DNA of 64,000 nt from Paraburkholderia adhaesiva (GTDB lineage: Bacteria > Pseudomonadota > Gammaproteobacteria > Burkholderiales > Burkholderiaceae): NCBI RefSeq assembly GCF_021390575.1, contig NZ_JAJEJQ010000001.1, positions 2,766,501 through 2,830,500 of the forward strand, read 5' to 3'. Below the pieces are notes generated by a model. It was not told where the DNA came from, made no database searches, and saw only the letters and a list, made by a program, of their open reading frames with translations. Both the position numbers and the translations under genes were made by a program. Positions 8,599 through 17,665 of this stretch are shown piece after piece; position 1 is the stretch's first letter; each line of letters opens with the position of its first letter.

Positions 8599-10404
8599 TT
8601 ACTGCGCGACCTTCTGCTCGGGCTGACGCAGACGGATATGCAGTTCGCGCAGTTGCTTCTCGTCGACCGGGCTCGGCGCCTGCGTGAGCAGACACTGGGC
8701 GCGTTGCGTCTTCGGGAACGCGATCACGTCGCGGATCGAGTCGGCGCCGGCCATCATCGTGACGATGCGGTCGAGGCCGAATGCGATACCACCGTGCGGC
8801 GGCGCGCCGTACTGCAGCGCGTCGAGCAGGAAGCCGAACTTCGCGCGTGCTTCTTCCGCGTTGATCTTCAGCGCGCGGAACACCTTGCTCTGCACGTCCT
8901 CTTGATAGATACGCACCGAACCACCGCCGATTTCCCAGCCGTTCAGCACCATGTCGTAGGCCTTCGCGAGGCAGCGGCCCGGATCCGTTTCGAGGTATTC
9001 CAGGTGCTCGTCCTTCGGGCTCGTGAACGGGTGGTGCGCGGCCACGTAGCGATTCTCTTCCTCGTCGTACTCGAACATCGGGAAGTCGATGACCCACAGC
9101 GGGCGCCAGCCGGTCTCGACGAGGCCGTTAGCCTTGCCGAACTCCGAGTGACCGATCTTCAGACGCAGGGCGCCGAGGCTGTCGTTCACGATCTTCGCGC
9201 GGTCGGCCGCGAAGAAGATGATGTCGCCGTCCTGCGCGCCCGTGCGCTCGAGGATCGCGGCGATTGCGGCGTCGTGCAGGTTCTTGACGATCGGGCTTTG
9301 CAGACCGTCACGACCCTTCGCGACTTCGTTGACCTTGATCCACGCGAGACCCTTCGCGCCGTAGATGCGCACGAATTCCGTGTAGCCGTCGATGTCGCCG
9401 CGCGAGAGTTCGCCGCCCTTCGGCACGCGCAGCGCCGCGACGCGGCCATCCTTCGAGTTGGCCGGCGCGCTGAACACCTTGAAGTCGACGTCCTTCACGG
9501 CATCGGTCAGTTCGGTGAACTCAAGCTTCACGCGCAGGTCCGGCTTGTCCGAACCGAAGCGGCTCATGGCTTCCGAGTACGGCATCACCGGGAACTTCGC
9601 GTCGAGCTCGACGCCGATGGTTTCCTTGAACACGTGACGCGCCATGTCCTCGAACAGGTCGCGGATTTCCTGCTCGCCGAGGAACGACGTTTCGCAGTCG
9701 ATCTGCGTGAATTCCGGTTGACGGTCGGCACGCAGGTCTTCGTCGCGGAAGCACTTGACGATCTGGTAGTAGCGATCGAAGTTCGCCACCATCAAGAGCT
9801 GCTTGAAGAGCTGCGGCGACTGCGGCAGCGCGAAAAACTGGCCCGCGTTCACACGCGACGGCACGAGGTAGTCACGCGCGCCTTCGGGCGTGCTCTTCGT
9901 GAGCATCGGCGTTTCGATGTCGATGAAGCCGAGCCCGTCGAGGTACTTGCGCACTTCCATCGCCACGCGATAGCGCAGACGCAGGTTGTGCTGCATCTGC
10001 GGACGGCGCAGGTCCAGCACGCGATGCGTGAGGCGCGTAGTTTCCGAGAGGTTGTCGTCGTCGAGCTGGAACGGCGGCGTCACCGACGCGTTCAGCACCA
10101 CGAGCTCGTGGCACAGCACTTCGATCTTGCCGCTCGTGAGGTTCGCGTTGACCGTGCCTTCCGGACGGCCGCGCACGAGGCCCTTCACCTGAACGCAGAA
10201 TTCGTTGCGCACGCCTTCGGCGACCTTGAACATTTCGGCACGATCCGGATCGCAGACGATCTGGACGAGGCCTTCGCGATCGCGCAGGTCGATGAAGATA
10301 ACGCCGCCGTGGTCACGGCGACGCTGCACCCATCCGCACAGCGAAACGGTTTGGCCCAGAAGCTGTTCGGTCACCAGACCGCAGTATTCAGATCTCATCG
10401 ACAT
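8599..10404 (-). CDS. aspS: aspartyl-tRNA synthetase
   Basis: Class II aminoacyl-tRNA synthetase of 601 residues, the bacterial AspRS length. An N-terminal OB-fold anticodon-binding domain (about 1-110, containing [21 protein letters not shown]) precedes the catalytic core: motif 2 is around [18 protein letters not shown], a GAD insertion follows, and motif 3 is [13 protein letters not shown] near residue 540. ATG at 10404 gives MSMRSEYC; an in-frame ATG two codons later is equally possible and the Shine-Dalgarno evidence is weak. Neighbours are DUF502 upstream (63 bp) and a terminator downstream. Whether it also charges tRNA-Asn depends on gatCAB and asnS elsewhere, which cannot be seen here. 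Confidence 0.97.
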   Translation of the reverse strand: MSMRSEYCGLVTEQLLGQTVSLCGWVQRRRDHGGVIFIDLRDREGLVQIVCDPDRAEMFKVAEGVRNEFCVQVKGLVRGRPEGTVNANLTSGKIEVLCHELVVLNASVTPPFQLDDDNLSETTRLTHRVLDLRRPQMQHNLRLRYRVAMEVRKYLDGLGFIDIETPMLTKSTPEGARDYLVPSRVNAGQFFALPQSPQLFKQLLMVANFDRYYQIVKCFRDEDLRADRQPEFTQIDCETSFLGEQEIRDLFEDMARHVFKETIGVELDAKFPVMPYSEAMSRFGSDKPDLRVKLEFTELTDAVKDVDFKVFSAPANSKDGRVAALRVPKGGELSRGDIDGYTEFVRIYGAKGLAWIKVNEVAKGRDGLQSPIVKNLHDAAIAAILERTGAQDGDIIFFAADRAKIVNDSLGALRLKIGHSEFGKANGLVETGWRPLWVIDFPMFEYDEEENRYVAAHHPFTSPKDEHLEYLETDPGRCLAKAYDMVLNGWEIGGGSVRIYQEDVQSKVFRALKINAEEARAKFGFLLDALQYGAPPHGGIAFGLDRIVTMMAGADSIRDVIAFPKTQRAQCLLTQAPSPVDEKQLRELHIRLRQPEQKVAQ

Positions 10405-10467
10405 GATGTTCGTCTTTCGTTATGCATGAATTGAACGAGCGGACCGCGCGCAGCGCGACGCCCGGTG

Positions 10468-11106
10468 TTACAGCGGAGGATCGATGGGGCGGCGCGAAGG
10501 CGCGGCCGGGGCGACGACGCCCATCGAAACAATATACTTGAGCGCGACGTCGACACTCATATCGAGCTCGATCACCTCGCTTTTCGGCACTATCAGGAAG
10601 AAACCCGACGTGGGATTCGGCGTAGTCGGCACATAAACGCTAACGTGCTCTCCCTGAAGATGGTTCACCACATCACCACCCGGGACACCAGTCAGGAACG
10701 CAATCGTCCACGAGCCGCGGCGCGGGTATTCGATCAGGAGCGCCTTGCGGAACGCGTTGCCGTTGCTCGAAAGCAGTGTATCGGATACCTGCTGGACGCT
10801 ACTGTACAGCGGTCCCACGACCGGAATGCGCCGCACGAGTGCATTCCACCAGCTAACGAGCTTCTGACCGATGAAGTTCTGCGTGAACAGACCGACCACG
10901 AAGATGAACGCGAGCGTGAGCAGCGCGCCAAGACCCGGCAGACGCATGCCGAAATGTCGCGGCTGCCACGATTCGGGCAACAGAAGCAGCGTCTCATCCA
11001 TCGTGCCGATGATGAGGTTCAACACCCACAGCGTAATGCCGAGCGGAACCAGCACCAGCAGGCCGGTCAGGAATACAGCTTTGAGGGTCGCTTTCTTCGT
11101 CGTCAT
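10468..11106 (-). CDS. DUF502 family membrane protein
   Basis: Inner-membrane protein of about 212 residues with two predicted transmembrane helices, roughly residues 9-31 (VFLTGLLVLVPLGITLWVL) and 58-80 (LPGLGALLTLAFIFVVGLF). A soluble domain of the DUF502 type follows, containing RRIPVVGPLYSSV. Its function is not established. I prefer the ATG at 11106 (MTTKKATLK), which has a GGCGG-like ribosome site. The in-frame ATG at 11118 adds four residues and lacks one. It sits between the FmdB-like gene and aspS, a common betaproteobacterial order and probably one transcript. Confidence 0.85.
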   Translation of the reverse strand: MTTKKATLKAVFLTGLLVLVPLGITLWVLNLIIGTMDETLLLLPESWQPRHFGMRLPGLGALLTLAFIFVVGLFTQNFIGQKLVSWWNALVRRIPVVGPLYSSVQQVSDTLLSSNGNAFRKALLIEYPRRGSWTIAFLTGVPGGDVVNHLQGEHVSVYVPTTPNPTSGFFLIVPKSEVIELDMSVDVALKYIVSMGVVAPAAPSRRPIDPPL

Positions 11107-11194
11107 CTCAACCGCCATGCGGGCCGCGCTGGGTCAGCGCAGCGTGCGTGCGGTCCGGCGTGCAACACGTGTGCAACAACCGGGCCGCGGGTTC

Positions 11195-11560
11195 TCAGGT
11201 AGCGCCTGCCGTGCTGGGCGTCGTGCTCGCGCCTGCTGAGGTGCTCGAAGCGGCGCTGTCGCCAGCCGGCTTGCTGGCTTCGGGCGATGACGCCGACGCC
11301 GAATCGCCTGCCGCCTTCGCGCCGGTCGCAGCCGCGCTCGTGCCGGCGCCGTTGCCACCACTGCCACCACCGCTATTGCCACCGCGGAAATCGGTCACAT
11401 ACCAACCCGACCCCTTCAACTGAAAACCAGCGGCGGTCACCTGCTTGCGGAAGGCGTCCGCGCCGCAACTCGGGCACTGCGTCAGGTGCGCATCGCTGAT
11501 CTTTTGCAGCACGTCCTTCTCGAAGCCGCACGACTCGCAGCGATAAGCGTAGATCGGCAT
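11195..11560 (-). CDS. FmdB-type zinc-ribbon protein
   Basis: Small putative regulatory protein of 121 residues. The N-terminal 45 residues form an FmdB/CxxC_CxxC zinc ribbon: Cys8 and Cys11 (CESC) and Cys30 and Cys33 (CPSC) can bind one zinc. After YVTDFRGG the protein becomes a low-complexity tail of Gly, Ser, Ala and Thr. The frame stays open upstream, but MPIYAYRCESCG is the conserved FmdB start, so the ATG at 11560 is used. It precedes the DUF502 gene by 88 bp. The biochemical role of the family is unknown. Confidence 0.85.
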   Translation of the reverse strand: MPIYAYRCESCGFEKDVLQKISDAHLTQCPSCGADAFRKQVTAAGFQLKGSGWYVTDFRGGNSGGGSGGNGAGTSAAATGAKAAGDSASASSPEASKPAGDSAASSTSAGASTTPSTAGAT

Positions 11561-11699
11561 GATCTCTGTCCTGGTGAAAATCGGGTAAAAGCTTGCAAAG
11601 CCTTGAATTATAGCCGCAAACGATCCGTCGCCCTGGCATTTGCCGGGCGAGAACGGGTTGCGGCCGATTTTCCAGAGATTGGGGCGACCCGGCAGCCGA

Positions 11700-12350
11700 T
11701 CAAGTGGCCGGCGTTGCCGCGTCGTTGCGACACCAGACCATCCAGCGCTCGCGGCCCTCGAACACCGGCAGCGAACCGATCCCGGGTTCCTCGACGAGCA
11801 AGGTGAAGTACGGTGTGAGCAGCGCGTCGAGTTCGTCGCGGGGCATCGGGAACGGCGGGCCCTTCTGCGGCTCGTCGATGAAAAAGTATCCGGCGAGCAG
11901 CGCACCGGGCTTCAACAGCGCCGCCATGCGTTGGGCGTAGCGTACGCGTTGCGCCGGAGGCAGCGCGCACAGGAACGCGCGCTCGAACACCCAGCCCGGC
12001 GCGAAAGGCGGCGCGTACGCAAAGAAGTCGGCCTGCTCGACCACTGCCGCGTGCTCGCCGAGCGCTGCACGCGCGCTCGCTACCGCCGCAGGCGAGAAAT
12101 CGATCGCACGCACGGTGCGGTTGTGCCCGGCGAGCCAGCCCGCCTCCCACGCGTTACCGCAACCTGGAATCAGCACGGCGAGATCGGGGTGTGCGGTGGC
12201 GAACGCCTCGAACTGCGGCTGGACACCCGCCTGGTCCCACGGCGTAAAGCCCCGGGTAAAGCGCTCGTCCCAGAACGACGCCTCGGCCGGGTCGCGGGTT
12301 TCGAATTCGGGGACACCCGGCGGCTGCGTGGGACGCGTCGGTTCACTCAT
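11700..12350 (-). CDS. TPMT-family SAM-dependent methyltransferase
   Basis: Predicted S-adenosylmethionine methyltransferase of the thiopurine methyltransferase family, 216 residues. Family landmarks are FWDERF near residue 27, the motif I equivalent LIPGCGNAWEAGWLA around residues 59-73, and AIDFSP around 83-88. Physiological substrates in bacteria are poorly known (thiols, selenium or tellurium compounds, thiocyanate in some homologues), so none is assigned. It follows ubiB by 36 bp on the same strand and may be co-transcribed with the ubiquinone genes, although no direct link to that pathway is visible. Confidence 0.82.
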   Translation of the reverse strand: MSEPTRPTQPPGVPEFETRDPAEASFWDERFTRGFTPWDQAGVQPQFEAFATAHPDLAVLIPGCGNAWEAGWLAGHNRTVRAIDFSPAAVASARAALGEHAAVVEQADFFAYAPPFAPGWVFERAFLCALPPAQRVRYAQRMAALLKPGALLAGYFFIDEPQKGPPFPMPRDELDALLTPYFTLLVEEPGIGSLPVFEGRERWMVWCRNDAATPAT

Positions 12351-12386
12351 CTCTGTCTCCTCCTGTTCAGCCGCGGCGCTGAATAC

Positions 12387-13964
12387 TCAACCGCCCGCCG
12401 CAAACGCGATCCACACCCGCGCCGCCATCATGCCGACGCCCACCGCGATGCCAAACACCAGCACACCTTGCAACAGGCGGTTCGTGCGCCGTTGTTCGGC
12501 GAGGATGGCGCGGATCGCCTCGTCATTGGCGAGATGTCCGCCGTCCTGCCGATGCATCAGCACCTGATGCACAAGGCGCGGCAGTTGCGGCAGCGTCTTG
12601 CTCCATTGGGGCGCTTCGATCTTGAAGCGCTCGTACCAGCCGCGCAGGCCGATCTGTTCGGTCATCCAGCGTTCGAGATACGGCTTTGCCGTTTTCCAGA
12701 GATCGAGTTCCGGATCGAGCGACCGGCCAAGCCCCTCGACGTTCAGCATCGTCTTCTGCAGGAGCACGAGTTGCGGCTGGATTTCGACGTTGAAGCGGCG
12801 CGAAGTCTGGAAAAGGCGCAGCAGCACCTGGCCAAGCGAGATGTCCTTGAGCGCGCGGTCGAAATACGGCTCGCAGACGGCGCGGATCGCGCTCTCAAGC
12901 TCTTCGACGCGCGTATTCGGCGGCACCCAGCCCGACTCGATGTGCAGCGTCGCGACGCGGTGATAGTCGCGCTTGAAAAACGCGAGGAAGTTCTGCGCGA
13001 GGTAGTTCTTGTCGAAGTCGGAGAGTGCCCCGACGATGCCGAAGTCGAGCGCGATATAGCGCCCGAAGTGCGCCGGATCCAGACTCACCTGGATATTGCC
13101 GGGATGCATGTCGGCGTGGAAAAAGCCGTCGCGGAACACCTGCGTGAAGAAAATCTCGACGCCCTCGCGCGCGAGCTTCGGGATATCGACGCCCGCCGCG
13201 CGCAGTTTGTCCACGCGGCTAATCGGGACGCCGACCATGCGCTCCATCACGAGCACATTGGACGTGCTGAACTCCCAATACATCTCCGGCACGAGCAACA
13301 GGTCGAGGCCCGCGAAGTTACGCCGCAACTGACTCGCATTCGCGGCCTCGCGCATGAGGTCGAGTTCGTCGTGCAGGTACTTGTCGAATTCGGCGACCAC
13401 TTCGCGCGGCTTGAGGCGCTTGCCGTCCGCCCAGAGGCGCTCGGCCCACACGGCGAGGTCGCGCAGCAACGCGAGGTCGGAATCGATCACAGGACGCATG
13501 TTCGGCCGCAGCACCTTCACTGCGACCGGCTTGCCGACGTGCTGTCCCGACTTCACCTTGGCGAAGTGCACCTGGGCAATCGACGCGCTCGCCACAGGCA
13601 CACGCTCGAAGTCGTCGAAAAGCGTATCCACGGGCGCACCTAGCGCCTTTTCGATGATGGCGATCGCCACACTCGATTCGAACGGCGGCACCTGGTCCTG
13701 CAATCGGGCGAGTTCGCTCGCAATGTCGGGCGGCAACAGATCGCTGCGCGTGGAGAGCACCTGGCCGAACTTCACGAAGATCGGACCGAGGCTTTCCAGC
13801 GCGAGGCGCAGCCGCACGCCGGGCGGCTGATCGAAGCGGCGGCCGATCGTGGTGATGCGCAAGAGCAACCGCACGCGCCGGTCATTGATCCGGCTCAGCA
13901 TCATTTCGTCGAGGCCGAACCGGATAACCGTAAAGAAAATCTTCAGAAACCGCAGGATGCGCAT
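12387..13964 (-). CDS. ubiB: ubiquinone biosynthesis regulatory kinase-like protein
   Basis: UbiB/ABC1/ADCK atypical kinase-like ATPase of 525 residues, required for ubiquinone production and thought to extract or present hydrophobic precursors at the membrane. The family signature KxGQ is seen as KFGQ at residues 65-68. The ATPase core follows, and a C-terminal hydrophobic helix ([21 protein letters not shown]) provides the membrane anchor. The start codon is 3 bp past the ubiJ stop, so the two are surely co-expressed. Assignment is firm from length, motif and operon partner. Confidence 0.95.
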   Translation of the reverse strand: MRILRFLKIFFTVIRFGLDEMMLSRINDRRVRLLLRITTIGRRFDQPPGVRLRLALESLGPIFVKFGQVLSTRSDLLPPDIASELARLQDQVPPFESSVAIAIIEKALGAPVDTLFDDFERVPVASASIAQVHFAKVKSGQHVGKPVAVKVLRPNMRPVIDSDLALLRDLAVWAERLWADGKRLKPREVVAEFDKYLHDELDLMREAANASQLRRNFAGLDLLLVPEMYWEFSTSNVLVMERMVGVPISRVDKLRAAGVDIPKLAREGVEIFFTQVFRDGFFHADMHPGNIQVSLDPAHFGRYIALDFGIVGALSDFDKNYLAQNFLAFFKRDYHRVATLHIESGWVPPNTRVEELESAIRAVCEPYFDRALKDISLGQVLLRLFQTSRRFNVEIQPQLVLLQKTMLNVEGLGRSLDPELDLWKTAKPYLERWMTEQIGLRGWYERFKIEAPQWSKTLPQLPRLVHQVLMHRQDGGHLANDEAIRAILAEQRRTNRLLQGVLVFGIAVGVGMMAARVWIAFAAGG

Positions 13965-13967
13965 GTT

Positions 13968-14621
13968 TTAGAGGCCTGTTGTCGGGCGCGGGCCACGCAG
14001 CGGCGTGACGGGCGTAACCCGGCTGCCGGAGGCCGTTTTTTGTTCGAGGCGCTCAATGCGCTTTTCCACACGCGCAAGCGCATCGCGCGCGCGGGAAAGT
14101 TCAGTGTTGAAGCCGTCCAGCTCGGCGTGCCGCACGAGTTGCGGATTCTCGTCGAGCAGATATTCGGTCACCGATCCGAGAAGGTTGCGGCCGGTGCGCC
14201 ACGCGTGCTCATGCGCGGTGCGAGCGAGCGACGCGATGCGCGACGCGCCTGCGTCGCCGATCAGCTTCGCGAGGTCCTCCTCCGGCTCCCAGCGCAGATG
14301 CTCGGCGAGCTTGCCGATGATCTGCGCGAACTCCGCGTCACCCTCGATCTTGACGTGCTTCATCACCCCGGCCTGGCCGCCCTGCACGAACGACGAGAGC
14401 GCGCCCATGGGCAGCGAAAGCGCAACGTCCGCGTGCTGCGCGTCATGTTCGTCCACCGCGGTGAGATAGCCGTCGGGCTGGACGAGCAGTGTGAGCACCA
14501 CGGGCGGGCTCGAAAGACGCGCAGTCTTGCCCGCATAAGGAGCGAGGCGTTCACGAGCCCACGATTCGCGGGCGAGCAGGTGGTTGACGGCGGCAGCGAA
14601 GGGCTTGGCGGCGAGAGTCAT
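13968..14621 (-). CDS. ubiJ: SCP2-domain ubiquinone accessory factor UbiJ
   Basis: Protein of 217 residues with an SCP2-like lipid-binding domain in the first 110 residues or so and a helical, coiled-coil-like C-terminus (LDGFNTELSRARDALARVEKR). Its place directly before ubiB is that of E. coli ubiJ, which scaffolds the soluble Ubi complex and binds ubiquinone intermediates. Sequence conservation in this family is low, so the name rests on the domain and position. No clear Shine-Dalgarno is visible. The start codon lies only 12 bases after a terminator-like hairpin with a U-rich tail, which is unusual. Confidence 0.8.
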   Translation of the reverse strand: MTLAAKPFAAAVNHLLARESWARERLAPYAGKTARLSSPPVVLTLLVQPDGYLTAVDEHDAQHADVALSLPMGALSSFVQGGQAGVMKHVKIEGDAEFAQIIGKLAEHLRWEPEEDLAKLIGDAGASRIASLARTAHEHAWRTGRNLLGSVTEYLLDENPQLVRHAELDGFNTELSRARDALARVEKRIERLEQKTASGSRVTPVTPLRGPRPTTGL

Positions 14622-14633
14622 CGGGCATGGAAT

Positions 14634-14666
14634 AAGAAAACCCGCGCGGGCAGAAGCGCGCGCGGG
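14634..14666 (-). terminator. Rho-independent terminator hairpin directly before ubiJ
   Basis: Read on the minus strand, CCCGCGCG and CGCGCGGG pair around a 10-base loop and are followed by TTTTCTT. It would end transcription from the Tim44-like gene 150 bp upstream. It also falls within any leader of ubiJ, ending 12 bases before the ubiJ ATG. Confidence 0.75.
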
Positions 14667-14818
14667 CTCCTATTGTAGCGTTCGCAAGGCCCGATCGCGG
14701 CACCAGCCGGCCTGGCCGAACGGCTAATAAAGCGACCGTCACTGTGATGGCCCCGTGTCATGACGCAGATCAACAGGGCCCCGGGTGCAATCCAGACCCG
14801 GTGCCGGACTCAGTGAAC

Positions 14819-15838
14819 TCAGTGAGACTCGACCTGCTGGATACCCGCGAGCAACCAGCCCTCGCCAGTAAGGCGAGACTTCGAGAGATTCCAGATCTCC
14901 GCAAACGGCTCCGCTGCGGCGCCCGACGTCTCACGGATCAGGCCGTTGAAGCGCACGCTCGCGAGGTAGTCGTTGCCACGGTCAGCCACGTCGAGCAGAT
15001 CGGCGTTGAGCTGCACGACATCGGTCTGGTTCGGTTCGGCGCCGCGGTCCGCGAGATCCATGCGAATTTCCGCGAACATTTCGGGCGTCGTGAATTCGCG
15101 GATATCGTCCATGTTGCCCGCGTCCCATGCGGCCTGCAGGCGCACGAAGTAGACCTTCGCGTTGCGCAGAAACGCTTCCGTGTCGAAGCCCGCGGGGATC
15201 GACGGTGCCGCGCCGATCAGCGGTGTGGAGAGCGGATTGGCTTCAGGCGCGAGGTACTGGCCGGTCGGCGGCGCGGTGAAGCGAGGCTCTTCCGGAAACC
15301 CGCCGACCTGGCGCAAGCCGCCCGACGGCGGCAGTCCACCGCCCGTCTGGTACACGGGCTCGACTGCACGCCGGCGGTTAGTAAACTTGCGGATGAGCCA
15401 GATGACGACGAACGCGATCAGCGCGATGACGATGACGTTCGCCAACATGCCTGCGAACGCTTCGCCAAGACCGAAGTGAGAAAGCAGCGCCGCGATGCCG
15501 AGACCGGCCGCGAGACCCGCGATCGGCGCGAGCCAGCGGTTGCGGTTGGGCGCGGCGGTCGCCGGCGTAGGCGTAGCAGGCCGGGCGGTCTGGGCCGGGG
15601 CTGCCTGCTGGGTGGAGTTCGGGGTGGCGTTCGGCTGCGCGGGCGGCGGGGTCGTGCTGCGCTGCGTGGCTGTCGACGACTGCCTGCCGATGCTGCGGCT
15701 ACCGCCAAGGCGCCGGGCTTCTGCGTCGAGCGACATGAAGCTGCCAACGACCAGCGCACCGATCACTGCCAGCGTCCCAACTCGTCTGGCCCACTGCGTT
15801 GAAAGCTTTTTGCAAGTATTGACGCGGGGCTCAGACAT
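14819..15838 (-). CDS. Tim44-like domain membrane protein
   Basis: Membrane protein of 339 residues. An N-terminal hydrophobic segment (about residues 19-36) resembles a signal anchor. A Pro/Thr/Gln/Ala-rich linker follows (about 50-98), then a glycine- and alanine-rich hydrophobic region and a transmembrane helix (VIVIALIAFVVIWLI, about 134-150). The C-terminal half is a Tim44-like domain, from about residue 210 (FLRNAKVYFVRLQAAWDAGN). Bacterial members have no settled function; the domain binds lipid or translocation partners in mitochondria. The start has a good AGGA site 8 bases upstream. It lies 36 bp after ubiE. Confidence 0.85.
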   Translation of the reverse strand: MSEPRVNTCKKLSTQWARRVGTLAVIGALVVGSFMSLDAEARRLGGSRSIGRQSSTATQRSTTPPPAQPNATPNSTQQAAPAQTARPATPTPATAAPNRNRWLAPIAGLAAGLGIAALLSHFGLGEAFAGMLANVIVIALIAFVVIWLIRKFTNRRRAVEPVYQTGGGLPPSGGLRQVGGFPEEPRFTAPPTGQYLAPEANPLSTPLIGAAPSIPAGFDTEAFLRNAKVYFVRLQAAWDAGNMDDIREFTTPEMFAEIRMDLADRGAEPNQTDVVQLNADLLDVADRGNDYLASVRFNGLIRETSGAAAEPFAEIWNLSKSRLTGEGWLLAGIQQVESH

Positions 15839-15874
15839 GGGCGAATTTCCTTTAAAGACAGCCTGTTAGGCGCA

Positions 15875-16606
15875 CTAATACTTTGTGCCGACATGCAAGG
15901 CTACCACGCCAGCTGACAAATTGTAATATTTGACAGCATCGAGGCCAACTTGCTCCATCATCGTCTTCAGGGTTTCCTGGTCCGGGTGCATCCGGATCGA
16001 TTCGGCCAGATAGCGGTAGCTTTCGGCGTCGTCGGCAAAGCGCGCGCCGAGCCACGGCAGCACTTTGAACGAATAAACATCGTAGGCTTTTTTCAGGGGC
16101 TCCCACACCTTCGAGAACTCCAGCACCATCACGCGCCCGCCAGGCTTGACCACGCGCCGCATCTCGGCGAGCGCGGCGTCCTTGTGGGTCATGTTGCGCA
16201 ACCCGAATGCCACGGTCACCACGTCGAAGTAGTTGTCCGGAAAGGGAATTTTCTCGGCGTCGCAGAGCAGCGCGGGGGTGATGACGCCGTGGTCGAGCAG
16301 CCGGTCGCGGCCCACGCGCAGCATCGACTCGTTGATGTCGGTGTGCCAGACCTCGCCCTTGGGCCCCGCCTTCTTCGCGAACGCCATGGAAAGGTCGCCG
16401 GTCCCACCCGCGATGTCGAGCACCTTCGCGCCCGGCCGCACGTTCGCCTGCGCGATCGTGAAAGCCTTCCAGGCGCGGTGCATCCCGCCTGACATCAGAT
16501 CGTTCATCAGGTCGTAGTTGGAGGCAACCGAGTGGAACACGCCGGCCACCTTCTTCGCCTTGTCCTGTTCGTCAACTGTCTGATAGCCGAAGTGGGTTTT
16601 GCTCAT
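15875..16606 (-). CDS. ubiE: demethylmenaquinone/ubiquinone C-methyltransferase
   Basis: S-adenosylmethionine methyltransferase of 243 residues that C-methylates 2-polyprenyl-6-methoxybenzoquinol in ubiquinone synthesis (and demethylmenaquinol where that exists). The SAM motif I is [12 protein letters not shown] around residues 62-73; the UbiE signatures [17 protein letters not shown] (about 31-47) and [10 protein letters not shown] (about 134-143) are present. An AAAGGA site lies 6 bases before the ATG. It belongs to the minus-strand block with ubiJ and ubiB and is separated from them only by the Tim44-like gene. Confidence 0.96.
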   Translation of the reverse strand: MSKTHFGYQTVDEQDKAKKVAGVFHSVASNYDLMNDLMSGGMHRAWKAFTIAQANVRPGAKVLDIAGGTGDLSMAFAKKAGPKGEVWHTDINESMLRVGRDRLLDHGVITPALLCDAEKIPFPDNYFDVVTVAFGLRNMTHKDAALAEMRRVVKPGGRVMVLEFSKVWEPLKKAYDVYSFKVLPWLGARFADDAESYRYLAESIRMHPDQETLKTMMEQVGLDAVKYYNLSAGVVALHVGTKY

Positions 16607-16698
16607 CGCGCTGGTCCTTTCGCGGGGGGTCTTGTCTTGAGGATACTCGCCGCGGCGTTTTACGCGCTGGCGACGGGGCAGGATCGTAACAGGAAGCC

Positions 16699-17112
16699 TT
16701 AGTGGCAGTGGCCGTGCGCAGCAGGCGGCGGCGTCATAGGCGCATCGCGATCAACACCTGCTGCCTTCAATTGCTCGAAATACGCGGCCCACAGCTCATC
16801 CTGGCGCGTAGCGAGTTCGTAAAGCTGGTCCCAGGAGTAGATGCCGCTGTTGTGGCCGTCCGAGAAGGTCGGCTGCAACGCATAGTGGCCGACGCCCTCG
16901 AGCGCCGTGATGGTGACGTCGCGCTTGCCGGTCTGCAGGGTTTCCTGCCCGGGCCCGTGGCCGCGCACCTCCGCCGACGGCGAATACACGCGCATCAGCT
17001 CGAACGGGATGCGGTAGCTCTCGCCGTTCGCGTATTGCAGTTCCAGGACGCGCGAAAGCGCGTGCACCACGACGCCAGTCGGCACCGGGGTATCGGGTTT
17101 CAATCCAGTCAT
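16699..17112 (-). CDS. DUF971 (gamma-butyrobetaine hydroxylase-like N-terminal) protein
   Basis: Small protein of 137 residues made almost entirely of a DUF971 domain: [26 protein letters not shown] at about residues 27-52 and [15 protein letters not shown] at about 85-99. The domain occurs at the N-terminus of gamma-butyrobetaine hydroxylase and alone in many bacteria, where it is linked by context to iron-sulfur proteins. Function is unproven. The C-terminus ends HGHCH, a possible metal-binding tail. It lies between ubiE and the HIT gene on the same strand. Confidence 0.82.
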   Translation of the reverse strand: MTGLKPDTPVPTGVVVHALSRVLELQYANGESYRIPFELMRVYSPSAEVRGHGPGQETLQTGKRDVTITALEGVGHYALQPTFSDGHNSGIYSWDQLYELATRQDELWAAYFEQLKAAGVDRDAPMTPPPAAHGHCH

Positions 17113-17187
17113 GATCGTCCTCGGGCTAGTGCGCCCGGTTGGCGAGCCGCGCGAGCCCCGCTTCGGGCGCCAGCCGGCTTGTTTCGC

Positions 17188-17619
17188 TCAGGCGAGAGCC
17201 TGCTCTATTTCGTGACGCACTGCGTCGCGCAGCAGCGTGGCCTGGGCGCGGCGCTGGCCTAGCATCGCCTCGGAGACCGTCCGCTGGCGCGGCGCCCACA
17301 CGGGAAGCGGGAAGTGCGCGTCGTTCGTGAAGCGCGGAATGACATGCCAGTGCACGTGCGGCACCTGGTTGCCGAGGCTCGCCAGGTTCACCTTTGACGG
17401 CTGCATCACGCGTCGCACAGCGCGCTCGACCGCATAGACCGCCAGCATCAGGTGTTCCCGGTCGGAATCGGCCAGATCGGAGAACTCCGCGACGTGCGCA
17501 TTCCAGATCACCCGGCAGAAGCCCGGATAATCGGCCTCCGACGGCGCCAGCACGACGCGCATGCGCGCGTCCTGCCACAGCACGTCGCCGCCATCCTCAC
17601 CGCAGAATACGCATGCCAT
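17188..17619 (-). CDS. HIT-family hydrolase
   Basis: Histidine-triad protein of 143 residues, probably a nucleoside phosphoramidase or dinucleotide hydrolase. The catalytic triad motif HVHWHVIP lies near residue 95 and the N-terminal CVFCGEDGG resembles the zinc-type CxxC of some HIT proteins. The substrate cannot be assigned. It is transcribed with DUF971 and ubiE downstream and lies 46 bp after the stop of the large oxidoreductase. Confidence 0.86.
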   Translation of the reverse strand: MACVFCGEDGGDVLWQDARMRVVLAPSEADYPGFCRVIWNAHVAEFSDLADSDREHLMLAVYAVERAVRRVMQPSKVNLASLGNQVPHVHWHVIPRFTNDAHFPLPVWAPRQRTVSEAMLGQRRAQATLLRDAVRHEIEQALA

Positions 17620-17665
17620 CGTCGTTCCCCCGAACTGGTATCACGAAAATCGTGTTGCGCCGCCA

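Noticed and set aside
14735..14815. Possible riboswitch-like structure downstream of the Tim44-like gene
   Set aside because: Only a short CCGGGT/ACCCGG stem and a small direct repeat; no known riboswitch core is visible.
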